This document shows, one piece after another, positions 1 through 11,300 of a stretch of 64,000 nucleotides of DNA. This stretch comes from Thamnaconus septentrionalis (taxonomy: Eukaryota > Chordata > Actinopteri > Tetraodontiformes > Monacanthidae). The notes below the pieces were generated by a model. The model was given only the letters and a program-made list of their open reading frames with translations, searched no databases and had not been told where the DNA came from. The position numbers and the translations under genes were made by a program. The stretch covers positions 21,996,040 through 22,060,039 of the forward strand of contig CM020504.1 in NCBI GenBank assembly GCA_009823395.1. Reading direction: 5' to 3'. Positions within the stretch are counted from its first letter, which is position 1. Each line of letters starts with the position of its first letter.

Positions 1-373
1 TCAGCATGCTGCTTTGGAAATCAGCCCTTTGTGATGTCACAGTGGCTGTCAATACCTCTCTTCCCAGACAGGTGCCAAACATGAGCCGCAACAGGGCATC
101 CGTGTTTGCACGAAGACAAAATTTAGCATTTAGGAAGGAAACAGAGGGCTAAGAATGTTGTTTTCTGGACATTATTTGGGCAAAACCAAAAATCCTGGAC
201 CTCACTGGAGAAACGAACACCTCAGAACGAGATCTGGAGCTTTAAAGGTGAAAAGGTTCCGCGGTGCCGTGCCAACCCCGAATTCTGAGCGGCAAGCAGG
301 AAAGCAATGGGTTCCGTCTTTTTACAGTCTTTGGTAACGTATGGTTGTGGTTGTGTGTGTGTGTGTTTTCTAG

Positions 374-3300
374 CGATGACCACGGATTCAGCCCCCTCCA
401 CTGGGCGTGCCGGGAGGGGAGGAGCGGCGTTGTGGACATGCTCATCATGAGAGGCGCTCGAATAAACGTGATGAACCGCGGAGACGACACCCCGCTGCAT
501 CTGGCAGCCAGTCACGGGCACCGAGACATCGTGGCAAAGGTGGCGCAAGCACTTGCGCGTAAATCAGAAGAGCGCTTTTATGTTTTTTTTGTCATTGTTT
601 TTTTTAACTGTTTCTCTTGCACAACTTTTTCTGTTTCCTGCGAATACCAGCTGATTCAGTGTAAAGCCGACCCCAATACGGTCAACGAGCATGGAAACAC
701 ACCACTCCACTATGCCTGCTTCTGGGGCCAAGATGAGGTGGCAGAGGTACAGTGTAACACACACACACAAACCACAGTTCCTCCTATGGTGCTGTTTCAG
801 GGTTACACTGCCCTCCTCTGGCGAGAAGGGGTCTGGGCGTTAAAGTACGCTGCTCTGTCTGTCTTTTGTAGGACTTGGTGGCCAGCGGCGCCCAGGTCTG
901 TATGTGTAACCGGTATGGACAGACACCTCTGGACAAGGCCAAGCCTCATCTAAGACAGCTGCTCCAAGGTCAGAGGTCATTAGCAGTCTTTTTAAAAGGT
1001 CCAATGTCATGCAAAATTCTCTAAACTATCTGAACTGTGTTCTCTGACACCATGTGTCTAACCAGCTTGAAATGAGAAAACTGAAGCTTTTACTTATTTT
1101 TGCTTGATTCAGTTTTTCGAGAGTGTGTCCTGAAACATATCAGCCCTCTGTGATGTCATTTAAGGCACTGTCCAGATTAGTGACAACACCCCCCCAGCAG
1201 TGTTCATTCTTTCCTTTAGAGATTGCCTTACTTGTCTCAGTATCTTCCAAACATGTGGGAGCTCCAGCAAAGCAAAGCGTCAGTTTTAGGGGAAAGCTAA
1301 CATTGAATATTATGCTGTAGGCTGCAAACAGAGGGCTAAATGCCCTGCAGCTCTACAGAGTTGTATTGATAATTAACAATGCAAGATTGCTCCACTAGAG
1401 GCCAAGATGAATAAATTAGATAAAGGGTATAATATGGGTCCTTTAAAACCTCACTGGGTTATTTCCTGTCAAGTTACAGGTTTGACTGCAGCAACCATTT
1501 GTCCTTCCTCCCTTTTTTGCAGAAAAGGCCGAGAAAATGGGCCAAAGCATGACCAAGGTCCCCTATAAAGAAACTTTCTGGAAGGGCACCATGAGAACAC
1601 GACCCCGTGAGTAACACAAATCATCTTATCGAATCCGGGAACTCGGTTGGATTGTTCATGTTTTGGATACTTCCAGGTAATGGCACCCTCAACAAGCAGG
1701 CTGGTATTGATTACAAGCAGCTTTCCCTGCTGGCCAAGATCAATGAGAACCAGTCAGGAGAGGTCAGTACATGCTGCCAGGCCATTATAGAGTGTTATTT
1801 TCTTTTTCTAAATCTGCCCTGTTGTTTCATTGACTGGCTGTTCTATATACAGTTATGGCAAGGTCGATGGCAAGGCGACGAGATCATAGTGAAGGTGCTG
1901 CAGGTGAGGGACTGGACCACCAGGAAGAGCAGAGACTTCAATGAGGAACACCCGAAACTCAGGTGATTCTCACGCGTCCATTTTGAGGATCGCTTTTGTT
2001 TGGCGAAAGCTCTGAAACCTTTGTTTCAGTTTTGCCAATGACACAATGGTTTGCAGCTGTTGACTCCACATGCTGAAAATTCTGAAAACCTCCTTCCTCC
2101 TTGGTAAACAAAGCCATAATAGGAGAGAAATGAGGGGAGCCAATTTAAACAGGGATTGTCAACATTGCGAAAGTTAAGGCCTGCAAATTTCCAAGCAGCA
2201 CCTCTCCAAGAGCAACTCGGTACTTGGCATTCTCTTTCTAGAGTCAACAGGGTCAATGTTAGAGGGCAACAAGTGGTTTTTAAAACCACCTTTTTGTCCC
2301 GGTGTATTCTTTTTTGCAGCATCAAAAATCCCATCACACATGGCATTTTTAAATAGCATCAGCTCCTCATATAAGATTGTAGCACATCATGAATGAATGG
2401 AGTTGTTCACACTCTTCTGCCATCTGTCTGTAGGATCTTCTCTCATCCAAACATTCTTCCTGTTCTCGGGGCCTGTCAGGCACCTCCATCCCCTCACCCT
2501 ATCATCATCACCCATTACATGCCCTACGGATCTCTTTTCAACATCCTGCACCAGGGCACTAGTGAGTAGTTTGAACGATTCAACCGGATGCGCCTGCAGC
2601 TCAACACGTTTTCACTCCTCTCCTCCGGTTCCCTCCTTCCTCAGCCCTGGTGGTCGACCAGAGCCAGGCCGTGAGGTTCGCGCTGGACATAGCGAGCGGC
2701 ATGGCTTTCCTCCACACCTTGGAACCAATGGTTTCACGACTTTACCTCAACAGCAAACATGTTATGGTGAGAGCCGGTTATTCCCACCCTTGACTACCAC
2801 TAGGGGGCAACCAACCAACAAGTTTGGTTGTAGATGTTTTAAGTTTTAGCTTCCTGCTTACATGAGCGTTTTGTTATACCTCCCATAAGCATGGAAAGAG
2901 TGGCAAAAACTAAAACATCTCACTAGGGGAGCCGTGGCTTACCTAAGGAAGTTATCAGTGCCCTTTGTGACATCACAAATGGCTAATTTGTGCTGCTGCC
3001 CTAGTTTATTTTCTGAAGGTGGAGCCAAAGAAGAAATAAGAATAAAAAACAACTTCAAAGTTCACTGAAGGATTGATGTAAGAACAATTAACCTGAAGAA
3101 GGTTTAATTGTATTAAGCCCTCTGTTTGTGGCCTAGAAGTGAAAGGATACACTTTATGAAAACTGGAGCTAGTAAAATAAATACAGGCTGAACTTTGGTC
3201 ATTCCGGGCAGGCTAGAGACACATTATTGTGAGAAAACATTGTTGTGAATTTTGCATAATATGGGATCTTAACTGACTTTAACTGCTTTCAGATTGATGA

Positions 3301-3933
3301 GGACATGACTGCTAGAATCAGCATGGCCGATGCCAAGTTCTCCTTCCAATGTCCCGGACGCATGTATTCTCCAGCATGGATGGCCCCTGAAGGTACCCCC
3401 CCCCCCGCCCATTTTCAATCCCCTCTGTTATCTACTTCTATAGGCATCGTATATCCTTCTCTGTATGATTTGATGCAAACTCTGTTCACTGCTTTGCATT
3501 AAGCCATGCAGTGTGTCGTCCGCACTCAGAGCTAAAACAAACCTTCAGCCAATCTACTCATATTTTTTCCAGCCTTGCAGAAGAAACCCGAGGACATTAA
3601 TCGACGATCGGCAGATATGTGGAGCTTTGCGGTGTTGCTGTGGGAGCTGGTCACCAGAGAGGTGCCCTTTGCTGACCTCTCGCACATGGAGATCGGCATG
3701 AAGGTGAGTTAGGATGGAAATATTTATCTACTTCGGACTTATCCTGAAACTTTACCTCTCGTCTCCTCCCCGCTCATGCTCAGGTGGCCCTGGAAGGTCT
3801 GCGTCCCACAATCCCTCCTGGGATTTCACCTCATATCTGTAAGCTGATGCGGCTCTGCATGAACGAAGACCCAGCCAAGAGACCCAAGTTTGACATGATC
3901 GTTCCCATCCTGGAGAAGATGCAAGACAAATAA
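374..3933 (+). CDS. ilk: Integrin-linked kinase (pseudokinase), 5' truncated by window edge
   Basis: Scaffold of the ILK-PINCH-parvin complex at integrin adhesions. Eleven coding exons are readable: 374-539, 651-746, 872-968, 1523-1606, 1677-1762, 1853-1962, 2434-2561, 2645-2766, 3293-3392, 3573-3703, 3784-3933 (TAA). The first starts with one base completing a Gly codon, so roughly 30 residues (the exon with the start codon) lie left of the window; 422 residues remain and the human protein is 452. Exons 1-3 encode ankyrin repeats ([30 protein letters not shown]). The rest is a kinase-like domain. The VAIK-type lysine is kept (IIVKVL), but there is no glycine-rich loop, the catalytic-loop HRD is absent and the DFG position reads within ISMADAK, as known for ILK. 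The C-terminal lobe ([20 protein letters not shown]) is intact. All splice sites are GT/AG. Introns carry MITE fragments near 990-1446 and 2930-3270. Confidence 0.97.
989..1446. mobile_element. MITE of the AAGGTCCC family in ilk intron, diverged
   Basis: Left end TTTTTAAAAGGTCCAATGTC; right end on the other strand TTTTAAAGGACCCATATTAT. The interior has 'cagccctctgtgatgtcat', 'caaacatgtgggagctcc' and 'gctgcaaacagagggctaa', the same landmarks as at 47979-48458 and 43510-43680. Confidence 0.6.
2910..3270. mobile_element. MITE of the AAGGTCCC family in ilk intron, partial
   Basis: Contains 'gccctttgtgacatcaca', 'aggtggagccaaag' and 'agccctctgtttgtggcc', and ends in 'ttttgcataatatgggatc', the right terminus. 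The left terminus is not clear. Confidence 0.55.
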
Positions 3934-4293
3934 ATGCTTTTAAAGGGCTCCCTGCAACTCCACTACTATACTATTAATGATTTTTGTTTTTTTTTTTTTA
4001 CATTTTCAGACCACTTGTTAACTTTGCTTCCGTCACATATCAGCTAAGCCACTGTAAATACTGTCAAAGACCACTTCAGACACACAGTCCAAACACATCT
4101 ATTTTATTCGTTCTTGTATAATTTAATTTGGAGGTATAAATGTTTATTCTTATGCCTATGTTACTTCTTTTTTAAGGGATGGAAATATGTTTATTGATCC
4201 AGTATGGATAGCACATGGCAATGAGTTTGAAAGAAACAGATCCAAAGCAATGTGTTGAAAAATAACGCTTTCATCAACGCCTATAATCTTTGC

Positions 4294-4299
4294 AATAAA
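4294..4299 (+). terminator. ilk polyadenylation signal AATAAA
   Basis: Canonical AATAAA about 360 bp after the ilk stop codon and the first one downstream, giving a short 3' UTR (3934 to about 4315). The 3' UTR holds a poly-T run near 3987 and nothing else recognisable. Confidence 0.75.
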
Positions 4300-4835
4300 T
4301 GTTTTATATTTATGATAAATCCTCTGGTTTTCTTGTGCAGCGTCCGTCTTGGAGAATTATCAGACTGAGACAGACAACATGTTCTTATCAGCATTAGTCA
4401 CTGATCCTAATGTCCTATATTGGATTACATCCCCATTTTCAACGTATCTAAATGGAACTAAACTAAAACCAAAATGATTTATTGCATTCATAAGATCCTT
4501 TGTTTTCTCCTCCTGTTGTTTCAACGCAAGTGACCGAGATAATTTTCTTCTCCTTGGACATGTTTTCTGAACGTGTGTAGTTTAAAAGTGACGAAACCCG
4601 GGGATTCATACCTCTCAAAGTAGCAGTTCCTGCTCCAGAGATACTAAGTGACAAAGCACGTGGCGCTTCTGCCGAGCAAACAGAAAAACCCGCTGATGAA
4701 GGAAATAATATCGGAGGTCAATGAATCCTTCCAATAGTGCTTCGTGCAAGTTTTGTCGCGTTTGACACGCAATCAGACGCGGCTGTGGTGGCTGAGGGAA
4801 GAAAAAAATAAAAATTAAAAAAAAATAGAAGCTTG

Positions 4836-4845
4836 GTCACGTGAC
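4836..4845. promoter_or_regulatory. Perfect CLEAR-type E-box palindrome upstream of smpd1
   Basis: The bases GTCACGTGAC form an exact self-complementary 10-mer. This is the consensus CLEAR element bound by TFEB/TFE3/MITF, which drive lysosomal genes. It lies about 430 bp before the smpd1 start codon, in the ilk-smpd1 intergenic space, just ahead of a GC-richer stretch (4840-5280) that probably holds the smpd1 5' UTR. SMPD1 is a lysosomal hydrolase, so the site fits the gene. Binding is inferred, not seen. Confidence 0.65.
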
Positions 4846-5275
4846 GAGTCAGCTGAGCGGCGAGCCCTTGAAGACGGGGCGCTGAAAACAGGAACCAATG
4901 CAAGAGGGCAGTGAACTCAGTTCCTGCTCCGCTTTTACCAGGACGAACAGGGGACATTACCACAGTGAACCCCCTTTTGTCTCGTTAGCCGTCACCACAA
5001 CTCCGGCGAGACGACGGGAGCACCACTGGTGAGCAGCAGCTTCGAAACAAAGCGCTATAAAGTGCCGCTAGTTAGCACGCCTATTGGGCTTTTTGCGTGT
5101 TCTACCGCCTTTGAGTTTGCGTGGCTGAGTCATTTGTTCCTCTTCGTGCAGAGATGCGCTGACACCTCTCGCCGTGTGTGTTACTTCCGTGACTAGTTAG
5201 TTCTTGTGTGCCCCACTCCCCCGCAGAACGAGGCTCGGAACACGCAGTTCCCCCAGCGGACGGCTCGACGCAACC

Positions 5276-8200
5276 ATGAGGCTCCGCCGCACCGGCCCGG
5301 CGGCAGCTACCCTCGGGTTAATGACCATCCTCTTGTTCCTGGTGTGGCCGCCGATTGGCTCCTGTCACCCGATGGCGAAGCCGGAGCAGCACAGGATGAT
5401 GTTGATGGAGCGGATGAGCAGCCCCGGGTTCAGATTCGGCTGGAGGAACGTCACCTGTCGCCTGTGCGAAATTGTCTTTGGTGTCGTGGACCTCGCCCTC
5501 GCGGTAATGTTAGGACGTTTGTTGTTGTTGTTGTTGTTGTTGTTTTTCCTGAGCACTAATAGAAAAGATTATACTACTCGTGTAACACAGAGTTCCACAT
5601 CACAGACAATAAGAAAATACCTTATATACTTCAGATCTAATTGTTTCATGTATCTAAATAACATGCCATGGTGTGGCATTGAATACAACAAACCTTTCCA
5701 AATGAAGCAACTGATTTTAAGTCAAGGTGATGCTGATGTTAAGGGCACTTTTGCTGCCACTGCCACATTTATTTATTTTTATGTTTTGTTTTGTTTTGTT
5801 TTTTTTTTTTTTCATTATTGTGTTGTGCAGTCTGGGGTCAGCATTAGACCAGAGAGTGTTTTTACCACCAAGATTGAGGTTTCTCTTGTGTCTCCTTTTT
5901 GAAAATTTGCAAACAAGTGCATCATATGACACAAAGGATCACCGCCTGAATCAGCTACAGACCATCTGGTTCCTGGAGCTAATTCATTCAATAAGAAAAG
6001 GAGATTTTGATCACTTTGTGCCTAAAAGACCATGAGTACTCCTGCTTTTTTCTCACATGGAACATTTGGTGGAATTTATTGCAAACAGCATTACTGTTAA
6101 GTGTTCTGAACATTTGTGATTAGATCCCTCTTTATGTTCCACTTGTGTGGTTTAGTGAAGTGAAAGAAGTAAGTTAGAACTTGTTTTTCTTTAAGGAAGT
6201 CTGAGGTTTTCACTCTCGCTTGGGCCTCTCATGTCTTCACAAATAACAACCTGCGATTTCCAACTTTTAAAAAAAAAAAAAAAAAATGTCTTCCAGAGCG
6301 AAACAAACGACGAGAGAGTGGCACGTGCAATTGGCGAGACATGCGTCCGACTCCACCTGAGCGAAGAGCATGTGTGCCGGGACATAACTGAATTGTTCAG
6401 GGACGACTTCATCATGGCTCTGCGGCGCTCCCTGCTGTCGCCCTCCGAAGCGTGCGCCCTGCTTGTGGGCCCTACCTGCGGAAAATTTGACATCTACTCT
6501 CCGTGGAACGTCACTTTGCCCAAGGTCCCCAAGCCCCCGGTCACGCCGCCCACCCCTCCCAAAGCGGGTTCTCCACAGAGCAAGATCCTCTTCCTGACCG
6601 ACATCCACTGGGACCAGGTGAGTGCCCGGAGTCCAGCCTGCCGCTGGGGAAGTTGCCTGTGCGTAGCATCTCTAATCCCCCGCCCCTTCCTCTCACCTGG
6701 CAGGATTATGTAGTTGGCAGCGCCGCCGACTGCAACAAGCCCCTGTGTTGCCGTAAAGACTCAGGCTTTCCCACCTGGAGGCACAGGGAGGCGGGCTACT
6801 GGGGAACCTACGGCAAGTGCGACCTGCCCCTGAGGACGGTCGAAAACATGCTGCAGAACATCGCCGCCGCTGGACCCTGGGACTGGGTGTACTGGGGGGG
6901 AGACATCCCGGCGCACAACGTGTGGTCTCAGACCAGGAGCCAGCAGCTGGTGGAGCTTCAAACCATCTCCCGGCTCATCCACAAGTAATTTCCTTATCTT
7001 CATTCTTCAAGTGTGTTTGCTTTTGGGTGTTGTTTTGTAACACATACAACCCTACCTCAATTTGATTCCCCCCTCCCCGTCTCTCCTCAGGTACCTTGGG
7101 GCCAATGTGACCGTGTTCCCTACTGTAGGAAACCATGAGAGCACACCGGTGAACAGCTTCCCGCCACCCTTTGTTCATGGCAACAGGTCCAGCAGCTGGC
7201 TGTACCAGGCGATGGCAGACGAGTGGAGACCGTGGCTGTCGGAAGAGGCTCTGAAAACTCTAAGGTTCCTACTTTTTCTTCAAATCATTTTAATTGCACT
7301 ACACAAACTAAAAATTGTAGATTATGCTTTACTTTTAAATGAGTGTTGAATCTGAAATATCACATTTATAGTCTGCCAATGTCTCCACCACCTTGTATTT
7401 CACAAAAGAGCCCATCCCTTTCCAAGAATGTAGCTTGTTCAGTGGCTGATGATGAATTCCAGTCTCCAGACTCCTACAACAAGCATTCATTTTCCCAGAT
7501 TTGGAGGCTTCTACACCATGAAGATCCAGCCTGGCCTCAGAGTGGTCTCCCTGAACATGAACTTTTGCTCCCGAGAAAACTTCTGGCTGCTGGTGAACTC
7601 CACTGACCCCGCCAACCAGCTGCAGTGGCTGGTGCACATCCTGCAGGCCAGCGAGGACAAGGGTGAGAAGGTAAAGACGTCACGACAAGATACTTTATCA
7701 CAAATGCAATTTATGTGTGTTGGCTTCATTTTTTTTTAATGCTCTGCATGACGTCTTTTCCCCCAACGTTTAGGTGCACATCATTGGTCACATCCCACCC
7801 GGTTTGTGTCTCAGCAGCTGGAGCTGGAACTACTATCACATTGTCAACAGGTACCTACATTGATCACTTTAATCCAAAGATAGTGATTCTTTGATTTTAA
7901 GACTCAAAAGCTGTACGCAACTGTTGCCATTGCAAACAGCTTCAGACCTTTGAACACATTGCATTTTCCTATCGAAACACTATCTTAAAAAAAACATTTG
8001 CTTTCTTCTCCTGAAGGGGGAGACATTTGTGCACTTATTAGGTGTTGACTCATGCGAACGCAACCTGATAAACACTTGAACCGCATTTGAGCCAACAGTC
8101 TGAAGAAATATGTCTTGCTGATACGCCTTCTGTGCTCGCCCCATTATCGAGTGATTCACTGTGACCCGTACAACACTGATAGACGCAGCACATGATCAGC

Positions 8201-9471
8201 TGACCGACTTATCAGTCGTTGGGTTTTCAAGTAATACTGAATTCAAATATTTGCTATTGTAAAGTCCTTTGGTTGGCTTGTCGGCCTCCACAGTCCAAAC
8301 AAACCACTCCTTGCTGGTATAGGAAGCAAAGTGGGATATGCTTTGTGGTTATTTTATTTACTTACTTAGTTAGTTACTTACTTACTTATGAAAAATTAAT
8401 TGCTCTACTGGAAATGTAAATACAGACCTCACTAAGATTACGTACATCTTCTACACCCGCTTACCCCTGCACTCAGGATGGCGGGGGTCTGCTGGAGCCT
8501 AGCCCAGCGATTGGGAGTCAGGCAGGGTTTCACCCTGGACAAATTGCATAGAAAGACAAACAAACATTTGCCATTTGCCCATTCACACTTACTCATACAC
8601 ACAGCTACAATTCAGAGTTCCTAATTGGCCTAACATGCATGTTTTTGGAGTGTGAGAGGAAGCCGGAGAACCCGGAAAGAACCCACGCAGACACAGGGAG
8701 AACATGCAAACACAGAAAGGCCCCAGGCCCGGGATCGAACCCACAGCGTTCTTGCTGTGAGGAGACAGCGCTGACCACTGCCCCACTGCGTCACCCCAAT
8801 GACATCACCAACTTAAATAGATTTTTCTCCTTTTTCCAGATATGAAAGCACAATAACTGGGCAGTTTTTCGGCCACACACACGTGGACGAATTCCAAATG
8901 TTTTACGACGAGGCCACCATGTCCCGCCCACTGGGAGTGGCATTCATCGCTCCCAGCGTCACAACATATATCAATCTCAACCCAGGTCGGTGTTTCAAAT
9001 GAACGTTTTACCCTAAAGCCAGACACGACAACGGCAAAACCTCTCTCTCTTTTTCTTTTAGGTTACCGTGTCTACTATGTGGACGGGAACTACACGACCA
9101 GCTCCCGGATGGTGCTGGACCACGAGACGTACATCCTCAACCTCACAGAGGCCAACCAGAAACCAGGAACGGTGGGAATCCCAGAGAAAGATCCCAAGTG
9201 GAGCCTGTTGTACCGGGCCACCAAGGCCTACGGTCTGGCCAGCCTCTTCCCAGCTGACTACGACAGACTGATTCAGACCTTCATCAAGGATGACCAGGTC
9301 TTCCAGAAGTTCTGGTACTATGAGCACAAAGGACATGTGTCAGAGCCCTGCACGGACTTGTGCAAAACCACGCTGCTGTGCCTCCTGCGAAGCGGGCGCA
9401 ATGACGAGCTGGTGCAGTGTGACCTCATTGACGGTTTAATTGGAAACTTGCCTAGAAAAGCTCTCTGCTGA
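5276..9471 (+). CDS. smpd1: Acid sphingomyelinase (sphingomyelin phosphodiesterase 1)
   Basis: Lysosomal or secreted Zn-dependent hydrolase that converts sphingomyelin to ceramide and phosphocholine. Eight coding exons: 5276-5503, 6297-6617, 6704-6984, 7091-7264, 7499-7670, 7774-7850, 8840-8985, 9062-9471 (TGA); 1809 nt, 602 residues. Start chosen because ATG 5276 opens a hydrophobic signal sequence ([14 protein letters not shown]). A saposin-B domain follows (residues about 59-150; CRLC and later Cys residues), then a proline-rich linker and the metallophosphatase core: TDIHWD (D178, H180), GGDIPAHN (D250), GNHES (N291, H292), GHIPPG (H398), FGHTHVD (H430, H432). All expected metal ligands are present. 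The protein ends in Leu-Cys, like mammalian ASM, which also ends in Cys. Intron 1 has a (GTT)n run and intron 6 a dispersed repeat (8446-8797). It is convergent with tpte. Confidence 0.97.
5518..5545. repeat. (GTT)n microsatellite in smpd1 intron 1
   Basis: About eight GTT units directly inside the first intron, 15 bp after the donor site. Confidence 0.9.
8446..8797 (+). repeat. Dispersed ~350-bp repeat, copy 1
   Basis: Starts with 'cccgcttaccc..ctcagg' and ends in 'ccactgcgtcacccc'. It shares long blocks with 56264-56630, such as the run around 'gcatgtttttggagtgtg', then 'ggaagccggagaacccgg' and 'acccacgcagacacag'. This copy seems to have lost an internal segment around the 'caaactccac' stretch. 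I know this sequence as common across spiny-rayed fish genomes but cannot assign it to a named transposon class. It sits in smpd1 intron 6. Confidence 0.85.
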
Positions 9472-10563
9472 CCAGAAGGTGTGGACTACATGTTTGGGTT
9501 CGGAGGGAGCAGCATGGCCAATCATTAGCCTTAGTCCAAAGCCAGAAATTGCCTGGCGGCGAAGGTATGATCCAAATCGCACGCTGCTGTTCACAGCCTC
9601 AATTGGCATCATATTGGTGATGCAGAGGAAGTGCTGTTGTAGCATCAGCGTCATTATTGCGCATTTTAATGTTCACTGTGTGTGTGTGATACACTTTGCT
9701 TTTAATTTCTGTAATTTTAATGCTGTTGGCTTGAGGGTTGGTTAAAAACCCTCTTTCTCCAAGTAAGTGAGATCTTCAGTGCGCTGAAGCATGCGATTTG
9801 GAACCGCAGACTCCTAGGCGGTGCCTTAATGTTGGCGATATTTTGAACAGGTGACTATGATCAGAAGCATGTTTTAGAGATGCTGTTGGGGCTCCATATT
9901 CAGGGAATTTAATTTTAAAAACTACCCATGAATAACTACTTCATTGCTGTTCTGCCCAGAAACACCTCACACCCTTAACTAGTTCTGCATCCACAAAGAA
10001 TACCAGGGTGGATTCCACTTTTTTTTAAGCCTTAATTGGATTTTTTACATAAGACACTTTAATTTTTTAAACGATTCCGCATGAATTTTGGCGCATAGAA
10101 GAAAATTTACAAATCTTGTCGGTATTATTTAAAATCGCTCCTTTTGCTAAGCTGCACTGTGTTGGCTGGGTTTTAAAGATTCAGTTTTTAAGATGACTGT
10201 TTTACTGATTGAATCTGGGAATCTTAAGATTTATATTTACCTTTACGCACAACACAAGCTGCCTCAAAGGTCCTCAAATGATGGCTAAGTATTTATCACC
10301 TGGGTTTAGTTACAGTATGTCTGCACTTTAATCCTTTGGCCTGTCAACGTTCTTGTCCTGCCTGGTGCAAGTTTGAAAAATGTTTCGACATGGTTTCAGC
10401 TGACACAAGGAGAAGCAGTTGACTATTATTATTTTTAATAAGTAAAAAAAATGTAAAGATTAATTTTCTTTTTTTAAATTATGAAGTAAAATTGAAACTT
10501 GATGTCTGTGTGCTCTTCTTTTGGATTTACTTCAGAGTTTGGTTATATTGATGAGACAATAAA
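9472..10563 (+). other. smpd1 3' UTR
   Basis: AT-rich sequence without coding potential. The first canonical AATAAA is at 10558-10563, giving a UTR of about 1.1 kb; another AATAAA at 10922-10927 could extend it. Confidence 0.6.
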
Positions 10564-11093
10564 TGATATAAATGCAACCACACTTTTGCATTATGATGGT
10601 AAAGTACATTGAGAACCACGATAAAAAGGAGACACTGAATTTTGAGAGACTTTTCTTTCAGTGTCAAAATTTCTCTTGAATCAAAATGATGTCCTGACTA
10701 AAACTTTTTTTGTTTCCGTTTTTAAACTATTTTGCATCCTATACTTTAGCCCTCTGTTTGCAGCCGCCTGCAAAATTGCTGTTTGTTTTTTTTTTTCTTC
10801 CTGCCAAAACTTATGCGTTCTTTTACCCTCCATGTTTGAATCTCTTGGAGATCAGGGTTGTCACAAGCCTGGGGGAGGTATCAAGTGGCCTTTGTGGCAG
10901 CACAAACTAGACCGCATGTACTGAATAAAGACACTGCTCTCTGAAAAACTGAGCAGACTGTTCTGTTTGTCTGCCCAGTAACTGGCTTGATACACAGAAA
11001 ACACAGGCAAAGTGAATTGTGCCCCACGCAGTTGTGGTCAGGTGCAACTCAACTAGACGCTCCATCCCAATGTCATAGCATCAATATTTACAA

Positions 11094-11099
11094 TTTATT
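11094..11099 (-). terminator. tpte polyadenylation signal (AATAAA on minus strand)
   Basis: TTTATT on the plus strand, about 200 bp past the tpte stop codon in its direction of transcription. It faces the smpd1 3' end, so the two genes converge with roughly 500 bp between their signals. Confidence 0.6.
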
Positions 11100-11300
11100 T
11101 AAGGACACAAGAGTCAACACACACACACACACAATGATTCCCTGTGAGACTCACAACTGTGAGTTCAGTTCTTCTCTGCAGACATGACCTGACTCTGGCT
11201 CTGCGACTGATTTCGGTCTTTAGTGTTCAATTGACAACTTTCTGTAAGGCATCCACCGTTGGCAGTGAAACTGAGGCGCCGTTTCCTGTATCCTCTCTGG

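Noticed and set aside
8589..8845. Small open frames in smpd1 intron 6, with similar peptides near 56350-56660
   Set aside because: Both derive from the dispersed repeat, which explains the similarity.
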